From Cordylochernes scorpioides (lineage: Eukaryota > Arthropoda > Arachnida > Pseudoscorpiones > Chernetidae), in contig CP092882.1 in assembly GCA_030710605.1 (NCBI GenBank), positions 23,136,446 to 23,200,445 on the forward strand: DNA of 64,000 nucleotides, written 5' to 3'. A program made the translations under genes and the position numbers. Below, piece by piece: positions 49,601 through 54,247 of this stretch. The number at the start of each line of letters is the position of its first letter. Positions within the stretch are counted from its first letter, which is position 1. Under the pieces are notes generated by a model, which made no database searches, was not told the origin of the DNA, and saw nothing but the letters and a program-made list of their open reading frames with translations.

Positions 49601-52600
49601 TAACAGCCCCCCCAATCTTGCTGCCCTCCTCAGGAATCCTATCACCAAAGCAGACACACCCAGCAATCCCATCCACTCCACCGGAGCAGTATACGCGGTT
49701 TCTTGCCAGGATTGCCCAGCCTCCTATGTGGGGGAGACTGGCAGAACCGTATATCAGAATCACCGAACACAAACGAAACATAAACAATAGAGACCCGAAG
49801 TCACTTATATACCAACATATTTCAAACACTGGCCATAACTTTAACTTAGATCATCCCAAAGTCCTATATCAGCACATAAACAATAAGCAGCACAGATTGG
49901 TACTGGAATCCATCATATCATCACAAACAGCATCAATGGGAAAATAGATCTACCGGAAATATATCATATAATATCTCAATAGTTATCCCGCGCTATGCTC
50001 TGGTGTGTGGTCGGGTTGGAGTGGACCCCCGCTTGGCTTTTCTGTGTTGAGGTGTTTTAAATTATACTGGTTTTAAACTTTACAAATTTTAAAGTGTCAC
50101 ACTACTTGCATACAGTGAATATCATAATTTTACTTAACTTTTAGCATATATAAATGTATTTTCCAAAATTTTATCTAAATTTTAAAAATCTTTAAGTTCA
50201 TTTGCATAGTTTTATTTTATATTTCATAGTCATAATTTCTATTTCTATTTTAATTATGTTTGAAATATCACTTCGCATGTAAATTTATATGTTGTATATA
50301 ATGGCTCAAGCGCGCTTATACCCTGTTAGTATAGTCATACTAGCCACGCCTGTTGAAGAACCGAAAGGTTCGAAAGCTAGCTCAAGTATAATAAAAGATG
50401 CTCCTTCGTAAAACTTTTGTTTCGTTATACAATTATACCAATTATACGGAGTTTACCTGTAGAAATAAGTCTATTTAAAAAAACATGGTAATAAGACAAA
50501 ATCCAAATGAAGTGTGACATTTTAGAAACAGCATTGTTACCGAAACGCCACACTATTTGGATTTAGTCTTATTACTTTGTGTTTCTAATCTATAATCCAA
50601 ATTGTGCCTTATTATTGAATCTCTATTTAGTAAAAATGGTAATTTCGGTGATGAAAATAGTCTATTGTAGAGGTGTCCTCACATGGAGTTTCTCCTGTAT
50701 TACCCCATCATAGTGGCCATTTGTTTATGTTGGAACCAGTTTGCCGACCTACCACTAAGTCTATTATTCTCCTGGTTATATTGAATGCTAGGTAGGTAGG
50801 TGACAGGAAATCTACCACCCAACTAGACAAAAGAGAGCTCCTCCTTACCATCAAGACCCAATGCCTGCAGGAATGGAAATCTAATGCTACACATGACTGG
50901 TACAGAACAGAAAGAACAAGCACCAACTCTGTCCTCCCAAGAGAACAACAATCTTTGATTTCCAGACTTAAAGTCTGGTCATCTACGGACAATGACTTTC
51001 AAGAATGGTTTCAAGGTTTTCCCACTATGTACCAAGTCCAATTCTCAATCTGCAACCCCAAACCATATTATTGACTCATCAGGAGACTCCGCGACATTTA
51101 GCCCAATCTGAGACTGAGCCTATCATTGGCTGTGACATCACGGTGACACGCGATGTAAATAAAGGCTATGATTGGTTCATTCTACACGTCACTGCCTTGA
51201 CCTCAGGGAATTATCTGATTGGCTGGTTGGTTTTAACTCGGCGACAGATTTTTTTAAAACAACTTTAATTATTAATGAGCTCTACTCATCCCCAGCAGAC
51301 CCTATCAACAAGTTTGATTGAGTGGAAATAAGAAAGAAGAGGTAGGTACTGTACTGATGTGGAAGGGTTGGAATTTATATTGTTTTTTACTTTTATCATT
51401 CAAGTTTGGAAAATATATGGCGCTACATCATTTTTTAATATTTATTTCCCAACATTTAAGTGACTCTGTCACTCTCATCCAAAAACATAAATACAGTTAA
51501 ACCTGTCTATAGCGCCCCCTCTTGGGACTCGCCAAAATAGGGTGCTATAGACAGGTCACTTTTAATGTAAATCCCATCGTACTACGTATTTAAAATCGGG
51601 CGCTATAGAGAGGGAGGCGCTATTTAGAGGGAGTGCTATAGACAGGTTTAACTGTATATAGTTTATGTAACCATATCTTTTTCAAAACAAAATTCCAACT
51701 AACTAACAATTTTCATTGAAAAGTTTGTCATAATGATAAAAAAAGTGAGTAAAACATTACTCTCCTGGACACACACATCATCACTTACATTACTTTTTAA
51801 AATAAAAGTTTTAAAATTGTGTTTATATATCTACTTTTATAAATTATTTTTTCAAATAATAGAGAGAAACAACTTTTACACTTATCTTTTTGTATTTAAT
51901 AAGGTTTTATTTTATTATTTATGAAGTTATTTTAATCTATTATTTTGTTTTTATGTGTATATCATTTCATTTGAAATGGTAAGGCATAATTTTCATTATA
52001 GATTATAAACACAAGGTAATAAAACCAAATAAATTTATTTACCTTATGTTCATTTCATTTGAAAAAAAAAACAAACTAATATGTGTGATGAAAAATATGT
52101 GGGGTTAAATATGTGAAGTCGTATGCATGACCTCTAGAATAATGATTTTACTGGCAAACAAAAGGTGTACACAACTTTGATATCAACCATGTCTCCAGAA
52201 TAGAAAAAGGCTTAGCATTTTATTATTTTACCATGAGAAGTCAGAAGATGTATTGCCATGACATTTTAACTGGCATATGCTTTATAAAGGCAAGAAGGAA
52301 GATAAGCAATCAAGCCATCAGATTTGACTGCCCTTTTTTTTTCCACCATACGATGGGGTTAGAAGTGTGTGTGGGGTTGATAAGCAGCCAATCCTATATA
52401 CATAAGTGGTGTGTAATCTAGTGTGTAAAAATAAAGAACAATATGGAAACTACTTTTTCTTTCATAAATAGACCATTACATCTAAAAATTACTATAAACT
52501 TTGTCATATAAATGATGTTACTTGGAAATTACCTTCCTAGTATTTTAACATTTTAACTAAGCATAGGGAATTATAAAATATAATAATAATAATAAGCGCG

Positions 52601-52861
52601 AATCTCGCCAAAAATTATAATTATCATTGTTTTTACTTAGCAAAGAGACAAAAAATTATTGTTAATTTTTGCATAACTCTTTTTTTATATTTTAATTGCG
52701 CTTAAATAAAAGGCCTTGTTAATAAATATGCTGCCCGCTTAAAATTCCTTACCCAGAAGTGTTCCAATTACACGGTTGGCACCTTCATTTCTTCTTTCAT
52801 GAGAATCTACAATACTAATTAGAACCATAGGGTGAACTTTAACTGTCAAATTCGGAGTCAT
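25571..52861 (-). CDS. EIF3F: EIF3F, translation initiation factor eIF3 subunit f (seven exons)
   Basis: CDS = complement(join(25571-25663, 28340-28453, 29138-29274, 30980-31071, 31825-31962, 41999-42149, 52753-52861)), 277 residues. All introns are GT-AG and the phases agree at every junction. The MPN domain spans about residues 8-135: [74 protein letters not shown]. The C-terminal helices follow ([19 protein letters not shown], then [11 protein letters not shown]). eIF3f sits in the eIF3 core with eIF3h, helping recruit mRNA to the 40S subunit; family members of this type lack a full metalloprotease centre. Length fits invertebrate eIF3f, which lacks the Pro/Ala-rich mammalian N-terminus. 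The gene is spread over 27 kb by repeats. Confidence 0.95.
25714..26090. mobile_element. MITE-N copy carrying a nested MITE
   Basis: The outer element has ends CAGTTAAATCTGTCTATAGC and GACAGGTTTAACTG with TA flanks. Its middle is split at a TA by the element 25809-26038. The intact relative at 51494-51654 shows the empty site. Confidence 0.8.
25809..26038. mobile_element. Nested 230-bp MITE (CACCTATCCCCCGATTTACA)
   Basis: Inverted ends CACCTATCCCCCGATTTACA and TGTAAATCGGGGGATAGGTG with TA duplicated at each side. No coding capacity. Confidence 0.85.
26100..26480. repeat. Palindromic element P2 copy with hammerhead-like core
   Basis: Left part AAATACCCATTTCTTGATATC and right part TTTTCTTGATTTATCAAG flank a plus-strand CTGATGA at 26290-26296. 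This is followed by stem II GGGC/GCTC, then GAAG in place of GAAA. The ribozyme core is therefore partly decayed. Confidence 0.55.
26487..26560 (-). repeat. Non-LTR family 2 3' tail
   Basis: Short copy of the TTGTTTCTTATCCCCTTGT terminus with the final codons. Confidence 0.5.
27350..27542. mobile_element. Tc1/mariner-type MITE copy
   Basis: Matches the interior of the element at 10831 (CACTGTGTATCAAATATCTT, GGGTTATTGT). The left end is decayed. Confidence 0.5.
27723..27880 (+). repeat. tRNA-derived SINE-C copy
   Basis: AGTCGGTGGACGAGTGGGTA then B box-like GGATTGAATCC and tail GTTGCTCTTGCTGAGCGGTA; the same family as 10541-10835. Confidence 0.6.
27950..28065. repeat. Palindromic element P1 fragment
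   Basis: Arms of the P1 type (ACATAAGGGACCCCACATCTAAATGA region with a following complement), lacking the central ribozyme-like part. Confidence 0.4.
28340..28453 (-). CDS. EIF3F: EIF3F exon 6
   Basis: Exactly 38 codons, phase 0 both ends: [20 protein letters not shown] through MFNSNMN. Acceptor GTGACAG, donor GTAAGT. Confidence 0.94.
28610..28902 (-). repeat. tRNA-derived SINE-A copy 9
   Basis: Older, more diverged minus copy in EIF3F intron 5. Confidence 0.65.
29138..29274 (-). CDS. EIF3F: EIF3F exon 5
   Basis: Begins at the acceptor GTGTGTGCAG, which is the only one keeping phase (giving QVG-T-KVCQET). Ends YIDDIL with donor GTGAGT. Confidence 0.9.
29981..30308 (+). mobile_element. Non-autonomous Helitron containing a tRNA-Gly gene
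   Basis: The 3' end is a perfect GC hairpin (ACCCGGGC-GTT-GCCCGGGT) followed by CATTCGG and CTAG (30305-30308) with a flanking T, the standard Helitron terminus. The left end (about 29981) is decayed but shares ATATACAGTTA and CTGTCACCGTTTGCT with the copy at 33721-34125. Confidence 0.6.
30089..30159 (+). tRNA. tRNA-Gly (GCC)
   Basis: 71 nt with the full cloverleaf of eukaryotic tRNA-Gly: A box GGTGGTTCAGTGGTAGAA region, anticodon GCC at 30121-30123, T arm CCGGGTTCGATTCCTGG, discriminator A, then an immediate T tract (pol III terminator). All stems pair except position 1 with 72, which is C with C instead of G with C. It is inside a Helitron and an EIF3F intron, on the opposite strand to the gene. 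It could be functional or a near-intact captured copy. Confidence 0.82.
30348..30508. mobile_element. Tigger/pogo-like MITE (CAGTAGCACCTCTATCC)
   Basis: Ends CAGTAGCACCTCTATCCAAC and CATAGAGGTTCTAGTG with TA flanks. Confidence 0.5.
30584..30903 (-). repeat. tRNA-derived SINE-A copy 10
   Basis: Full-length minus copy with long T tract at the plus-strand left end; the B box is altered (AACCTTGGGTCG). Confidence 0.75.
30980..31071 (-). CDS. EIF3F: EIF3F exon 4
   Basis: Encodes [20 protein letters not shown] through AEQVG, matching the GVPG...MFTP segment of the family. Acceptor TGTGCAG, donor GTAAGT. Confidence 0.9.
31320..31790. repeat. Palindromic element P2 fragments
   Basis: Contains GATCAGGTGGATAAATTATG, CAGTACAATTTCACTTTTGT and later AATTATTCCAGAATTTTGGC, all parts of the P2 unit, in rearranged order within EIF3F intron 3. 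Confidence 0.45.
31825..31962 (-). CDS. EIF3F: EIF3F exon 3
   Basis: Encodes [20 protein letters not shown] through MKYRAYT. Acceptor GGTGTAG, donor GTAGGT, ends in phase 2. Confidence 0.94.
32688..32880 (-). repeat. SINE-B copy 1
   Basis: About 195 bp, highly conserved among seven copies found only between 32.6 and 44.6 kb, all in the same orientation. On the minus strand the ends are CCACAAGTAAGTCAGCATG and CTTAGAATCAGGGCCTACA. No clear tRNA or 5S promoter boxes, so its class is uncertain. All copies keep an open frame with [19 protein letters not shown]. Confidence 0.7.
33432..33634 (-). repeat. SINE-B copy 2
   Basis: Part of the second 750-bp unit. Nearly identical to copies 6 and 7, including the downstream GGAGTATTTATTACCATTAC. 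Confidence 0.7.
33721..34125 (+). mobile_element. Helitron copy with internal inverted-repeat insert
   Basis: Starts near TCTATATACAGTTACGAGCG (33723) and ends with hairpin CACGGGCGTTGCCCGAGT, then CATTCAG and CTAG. Inside, CCTTAAATAAATGCATATAT (33892) and its complement ending at 34039 form 27-bp inverted repeats, which suggests a further nested insertion. Confidence 0.55.
34548..34736 (-). repeat. SINE-B copy 3
   Basis: Third unit; flanked by the GGATTAGCTCAGCC module. Confidence 0.7.
34972..35779 (+). mobile_element. Internally deleted Tigger element with C-terminal transposase frame
   Basis: 808 bp with inverted ends CAGTGTACTCCGCTTATAAC / GTTATAAGCGGAGTACACTG and TA flanks. A 110-residue frame at 35287-35619 (acidic start, [14 protein letters not shown], then [13 protein letters not shown] and [10 protein letters not shown]) matches the C-terminus of Tigger/JRK-type transposases. 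The DNA-binding and DDE parts are missing. Confidence 0.8.
35821..36140 (+). repeat. tRNA-derived SINE-A copy 11
   Basis: Full length with intact B box GGTTCGATTCC; GTTATAC before and GTTATAT after resemble a drifted target duplication. It sits 40 bases from the Tigger element end. Confidence 0.8.
36145..36560. other. Gene-free AT-rich intron DNA
   Basis: EIF3F intron 2. No frame, repeat match or structure that I can identify. Confidence 0.5.
36900..37072. mobile_element. Tigger/pogo-like MITE (CAGTCGAACTTGGATAATTC)
   Basis: 173 bp with inverted ends CAGTCGAACTTGGATAATTC and GAATTATCCAAGTTCTACTG, TA flanks, and repeated TTCGAATTA motifs inside. A shorter relative starts near 36567. Confidence 0.7.
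37548..37933. repeat. Half of a Tigger-like element with a GC-rich segment
   Basis: The right end GAATTAACGAGGTTATACTG resembles the complement of the end at 6318. The stretch 37640-37730 is strikingly GC-rich (GATCGTCGCCGCC repeated twice) against the AT-rich surroundings. No second end was found. Confidence 0.4.
38030..39112 (+). mobile_element. Internally deleted Tigger element (1083 bp)
   Basis: Inverted ends CAGTGGTACCTCGACATACG / CGTATGTCGAGGTACCACTG with TA flanks, plus sub-terminal GAGATACGAG motifs. It encodes a fused 135-residue protein. Confidence 0.9.
38469..38876 (+). CDS. Tigger-derived fusion protein: DNA-binding domain joined to C-terminal tail
   Basis: 135 residues with a good start context (AACCATGG). 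Residues about 15-60 are a CENP-B/Psq-type helix-turn-helix ([29 protein letters not shown]), which in the family binds the element ends. From about residue 75, [20 protein letters not shown] then [20 protein letters not shown] match the C-terminus of Tigger1-type transposases. The catalytic DDE region is absent and the join is in frame with no stop. A protein like this could bind element ends without cutting, acting as a repressor (inference). It lies in EIF3F intron 2, opposite strand. Confidence 0.8.
   Translation: MDRKKVCKKSSARKKMMSIELKREIIEKHEQGVRVVDLSRQYGRSTSICSVLKRKESIKSVTPAKGLGSDGEHKHPEKVATGRASDLFNDTCLTHFRNILRGRKKQTSLDMFFSKRPTGESEKNVAKKAKTSEDI
39168..39184. repeat. (CT)n microsatellite
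   Basis: Uninterrupted TC repeat of about 17 bases. Confidence 0.8.
39563..39758 (-). repeat. SINE-B copy 4
   Basis: Stand-alone copy without the neighbouring modules of the 750-bp unit, showing that SINE-B can move alone. Confidence 0.7.
40333..40680 (-). pseudogene. Non-LTR family 2 tail (best copy)
   Basis: On the minus strand: an RHL/TGHKP-like block ([12 protein letters not shown]), then [16 protein letters not shown], then ELMEF before the stop. The terminus is ACAAGGGGATAAGAAACAAC. This is the same kind of C-terminal knuckle tail as at 4247, from a distinct family. No upstream RT. Confidence 0.55.
40681..41200. other. Gene-free intron DNA
   Basis: AT-rich, unassigned part of EIF3F intron 2. 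Nothing recognised. Confidence 0.5.
41232..41430 (-). repeat. SINE-B copy 5
   Basis: Stand-alone copy about 570 bases downstream of EIF3F exon 2 in the direction of transcription. Confidence 0.7.
41999..42149 (-). CDS. EIF3F: EIF3F exon 2
   Basis: Encodes [20 protein letters not shown] through NEIIVG-W, the middle of the MPN domain. Acceptor GGATCAG, donor GTGAGT. Confidence 0.95.
42300..42316. repeat. (AC)n microsatellite
   Basis: Short CA repeat. Confidence 0.7.
42809..43117 (-). repeat. tRNA-derived SINE-A copy 12
   Basis: Old, diverged minus copy; B box lost (CCAATCCCTGG). Confidence 0.6.
43500..44545 (-). repeat. Two head-to-tail copies of the ~750-bp composite repeat
   Basis: SINE-B modules at 43584-43783 and 44349-44540, with the same module order as at 32670-34745. 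They are linked by GGCAACCTAGTTAGGCTAAT then the CTAAAGAACACTTTTGCTCT and AATTCAACACCCTGGGGCAT MITE remnants. Confidence 0.7.
44546..44690 (+). repeat. Tigger-like end (CAGTATCACTTTGTTAATTC)
   Basis: Resembles the end at 6318; truncated by the P1 copy that follows. Confidence 0.4.
44685..44802. repeat. Palindromic element P1 copy with hammerhead-like core
   Basis: On the minus strand, CTGAAGA at 44785-44779, a 6-7 bp stem II closing GATG, then GAAACATC. The same layout as 4585-4636 with a one-base change in the cleavage region (GTC to ATC). Confidence 0.5.
44806..45050 (+). repeat. tRNA-derived SINE-A copy 13 (5'-truncated)
   Basis: Starts at TTGGGCACTTTTTTCTAATA, inside the head, next to the P1 copy. 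Confidence 0.7.
45884..46927 (-). CDS. PLE protein, 5'-truncated inverted copy (RT part plus GIY-YIG endonuclease)
   Basis: A 347-residue open frame. Its first about 32 residues (to NRV) come from reading antisense through the adjoining direct copy and are not part of the family. From [18 protein letters not shown] the real protein continues: RT motif B ([14 protein letters not shown], with Asp where the other copy has Gly), motif [11 protein letters not shown], thumb region, then the endonuclease [19 protein letters not shown]. The frame is intact to HRLVL, with no frameshifts, unlike the direct copy. It lacks the upstream RT motifs, so it cannot encode a full enzyme. Confidence 0.8.
   Translation of the reverse strand: MFGDSDIRGSASLPHIGGWAILARNRVISTFTFNHQHYKQIRGTPMDSPLSSIVAEVVMGSLDQWINQTHSSDIHYWRRYVDDIFCIIKPNKLQPILNTLHPFHADIKFTYETETNLVLPFLDILIIRTPHRLHTAVYHKKNIPPLYTHFSSNSPVAYKINTVRTLTKRIHTHCSLPIFKAIEKNRITTLLTTAGYPGKFIDKHTFDPTAPRTSTTYRAVCYLPYSSFSVTISRILRPYGIQVYFNSPPNLAALLRNPITKADTPSNPIHSTGAVYAVSCQDCPAFYVGETGRTAYIRITEHKRNINNRDPKSLIYQHISNTGHNFNLDHPKVLYQHINNKQHRLVL
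46836..47143 (+). pseudogene. PLE GIY-YIG endonuclease fragment
   Basis: From [20 protein letters not shown] through [11 protein letters not shown] with a stop at 47141-47143. The frame keeps the GIY-YIG-type block and downstream EHKRN. It begins exactly where the inverted copy starts. Confidence 0.75.
47650..49960 (+). pseudogene. PLE reverse transcriptase and GIY-YIG endonuclease, frameshifted
   Basis: Order: N-terminal region ([20 protein letters not shown], 47690-47905); RT from 47909 with [15 protein letters not shown], motif [13 protein letters not shown] (about 48810), motif [15 protein letters not shown] (about 48985), motif [11 protein letters not shown] (about 49095); then [26 protein letters not shown] (about 49690). 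PLE proteins copy RNA primed at nicks or telomeric ends. Breaks: frame change near 47900, near 48895, a 9-A run at 49411 (7 A in the inverted copy) and a 2-base loss near 49748. The inverted copy lacks the last two. Confidence 0.85.
50340..50385 (+). ncRNA. Hammerhead-like motif in PLE terminal repeat
   Basis: CTGTTGA (50350-50356), one extra A, stem II GAACC/GGTTC with a GAAA loop, then GAAA (50372-50375) and AGC/GCT with cleavage base C at 50383. The same arrangement is at about 47507 (with GAAA changed to AAAA) and, inverted, at about 45417-45450. The core has T where hammerheads need A6, so activity is doubtful; Penelope-like elements are known to carry hammerheads at this place. Confidence 0.4.
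50485..50620. repeat. Palindromic element P1 copy
   Basis: Contains AAACAGCATTGTTACCGAAACG and flanking arms ATGGTAATAAGACAAAATCC / GGATTTAGTCTTATTAC. Confidence 0.55.
50770..51315 (+). pseudogene. Non-LTR C-terminal tail, interrupted
   Basis: Matches 10056-10325 and 20150-20560 up to CCATATTATTGACTC (51063-51078). It resumes at GAGCTCTACTCATCCCCAGC (51277). The 200 bases between are absent from the other copies and are probably an insertion. Confidence 0.55.
51494..51654. mobile_element. MITE-N copy (uninterrupted)
   Basis: 161 bp with TA flanks. It provides the pre-insertion arrangement for the nested element at 25809. Confidence 0.8.
51660..52740. other. Gene-free AT-rich stretch (start of EIF3F intron 1)
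   Basis: Mostly unassigned, with a P1 fragment at 51985-52050 and a short (ATA)n tract near 52580-52595. No conserved frame seen. Confidence 0.5.
52753..52861 (-). CDS. EIF3F: EIF3F exon 1
   Basis: ATG at 52861-52859; encodes [19 protein letters not shown] through RVIGTLL-G. Donor GTAAGG, phase 1. A Kozak-like AAAAATGA context. No stop-free N-terminal extension was seen. Confidence 0.92.
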
Positions 52862-53131
52862 TTTTGATATATAAATTTAAATATTTTTCTGACTAAAATA
52901 ATTTAACAAACTTTACACAAAAAATAACAAAACGTGTGTGAGGTTATGATGAGAAATTATTATTTATAATATTCTGTGATAAAAATTATTTAGCTGTTAA
53001 AATTTTTAAAATTTTGAAAATATATTTATTTGAAATATATATAAACGTTAAAAATAAAAATTTGATATAAATAATTAATTTTAAGATATATTATGAAAAT
53101 ATATCAGTGCAAACTACCCACACCTATTTTT

Positions 53132-53178
53132 ACTACTAGCTAGCACTTTGATCTTGGCCAAAAGGTCGAGAATGACCT
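53132..53178 (-). ncRNA. U2 snRNA-like 5' fragment (probable pseudogene)
   Basis: The minus strand reads CATTCTCGACCTTTTGGCCA then AGATCAAAGTG, close to the conserved 5' end of U2 snRNA (TTCTCGGCCTTTTGGCTAAGATCAAAGTG). Similarity ends after about 32 bases; the branch-point-recognition region and Sm site are not recognisable. It lies about 270 bases upstream of the EIF3F start codon on the same strand. Confidence 0.5.
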
Positions 53179-53515
53179 TATTGCTAGTTAGATATTTTAA
53201 ATGATAAATATATTTCACATTTACGCATATTTAAATAGGTATGAACGTCTGAATTGAGTTGTATATTCCCAGAAATGTTCAATGTCAATAACTATATAAT
53301 AATTTCTTCTTAGAATGTTTATGCTATTTGCCGCAGCACTAGATTAAGAAAGTGTAACAAAAATTTGAATGATTATAATTATTCATTTTATATTTAAAAA
53401 AATATGGATTCACGCAAATAAATTTATTTGCAAATCGTTGGTTGTCAGGTGAGTTTTTCTTATTTATTGGAACATTCTTTGCCATCCTCTTAACTAGCTT
53501 TAATGTAACTGAATC

Positions 53516-53710
53516 ATGACTATTATCGAAAGGCTGCCGGACCTGCAGTGCTGGGTCTTCGTGGTAGGTCTGGAAGACCACGCCATCAACATCTCAGAGG
53601 CGAAGCACGCAATCTACGTTTTCTTAGTAGATCGCGAAATGCGCGGTGTCACTGAAGACCCGCTGGCAGAGGAGCCATTTACTTATTCTGTGTGCATAGC
53701 CAGTATCTAA
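53516..53710 (+). CDS. Unidentified small open frame
   Basis: 64 codons beginning MTIIERLPDLQCWVFVVGLE and ending in SVCIAS-I. GC content (about half) and codon use are unlike the AT-rich surroundings, so this may be an exon or a fragment of an unrecognised mobile element. The antisense strand also reads long (SSRPTTKTQHCRSGSLS). I cannot assign a family or strand with certainty. Confidence 0.3.
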   Translation: MTIIERLPDLQCWVFVVGLEDHAINISEAKHAIYVFLVDREMRGVTEDPLAEEPFTYSVCIASI

Positions 53711-53785
53711 TTATTTATAATATAATCATCTTTTTTGATATAAATTACTAATTATCATTTTTCAATTAGTGTGCACTTTGACGTC

Positions 53786-54021
53786 TGTGGGGGCTGAGAG
53801 ATTCCTTCCAGCCTGCTGGGATGACGCAACACGTGGCGCCATGAAATAGGAGATGACTACCACTACTTGGCACAGCGGCGGTCACCAGAGAGGACCGAAT
53901 GTGATTCCAGGGTGTTGTGTTTTTGTCTTCCCATATAAATGTAGCCAACAAGAAACGCCAATAAAACACTAACTTGAGAGACTATCTGAGCCATCGCTGG
54001 ACCATAAATCGACACACCACA
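53786..54021 (+). repeat. Gypsy 5' LTR
   Basis: Contains a TATA-like CATATAAATG (about 53931) and a polyadenylation signal AATAAA at about 53961, so the promoter and terminator elements are plausible. It lies about 920 bases upstream of the EIF3F start codon. Confidence 0.92.
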
Positions 54022-54247
54022 ATTGGTGAGCAGGACGTGATTGAAAAGAAAAATCATACGAAGATTTCAAGAGATAAAGAAATGCAAAAAGTGATTCAAG
54101 CTTGAAAAGAAGCATCATCCAGGATATCGGGATATCATCTCAAGACTAAGATAAGTTTTTATATTATCTTCCTTGTTATTTTATCTCAATATTTTTATTT
54201 TTAACTTTATCTCTAAGCTGTTGTGTCGAATTTAAATTTACGTAAAA

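Larger units (their letters stand above)
45362..50467. mobile_element. Penelope-like element array: inverted partial copy plus two direct copies
   Basis: Three pieces: a minus-oriented, 5'-truncated copy (46835-45362); a plus-oriented endonuclease and 3' region (46836 to about 47587); and a nearly whole plus-oriented copy (about 47588-50467). Each ends with the same block containing CCTGTTGAAGAACCGAAAGG and GCTCAAGTATAATAAAAGAT. Inverted and tandem partial copies joined this way are typical of Penelope-like elements with pLTRs. It lies in EIF3F intron 1. Confidence 0.88.
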
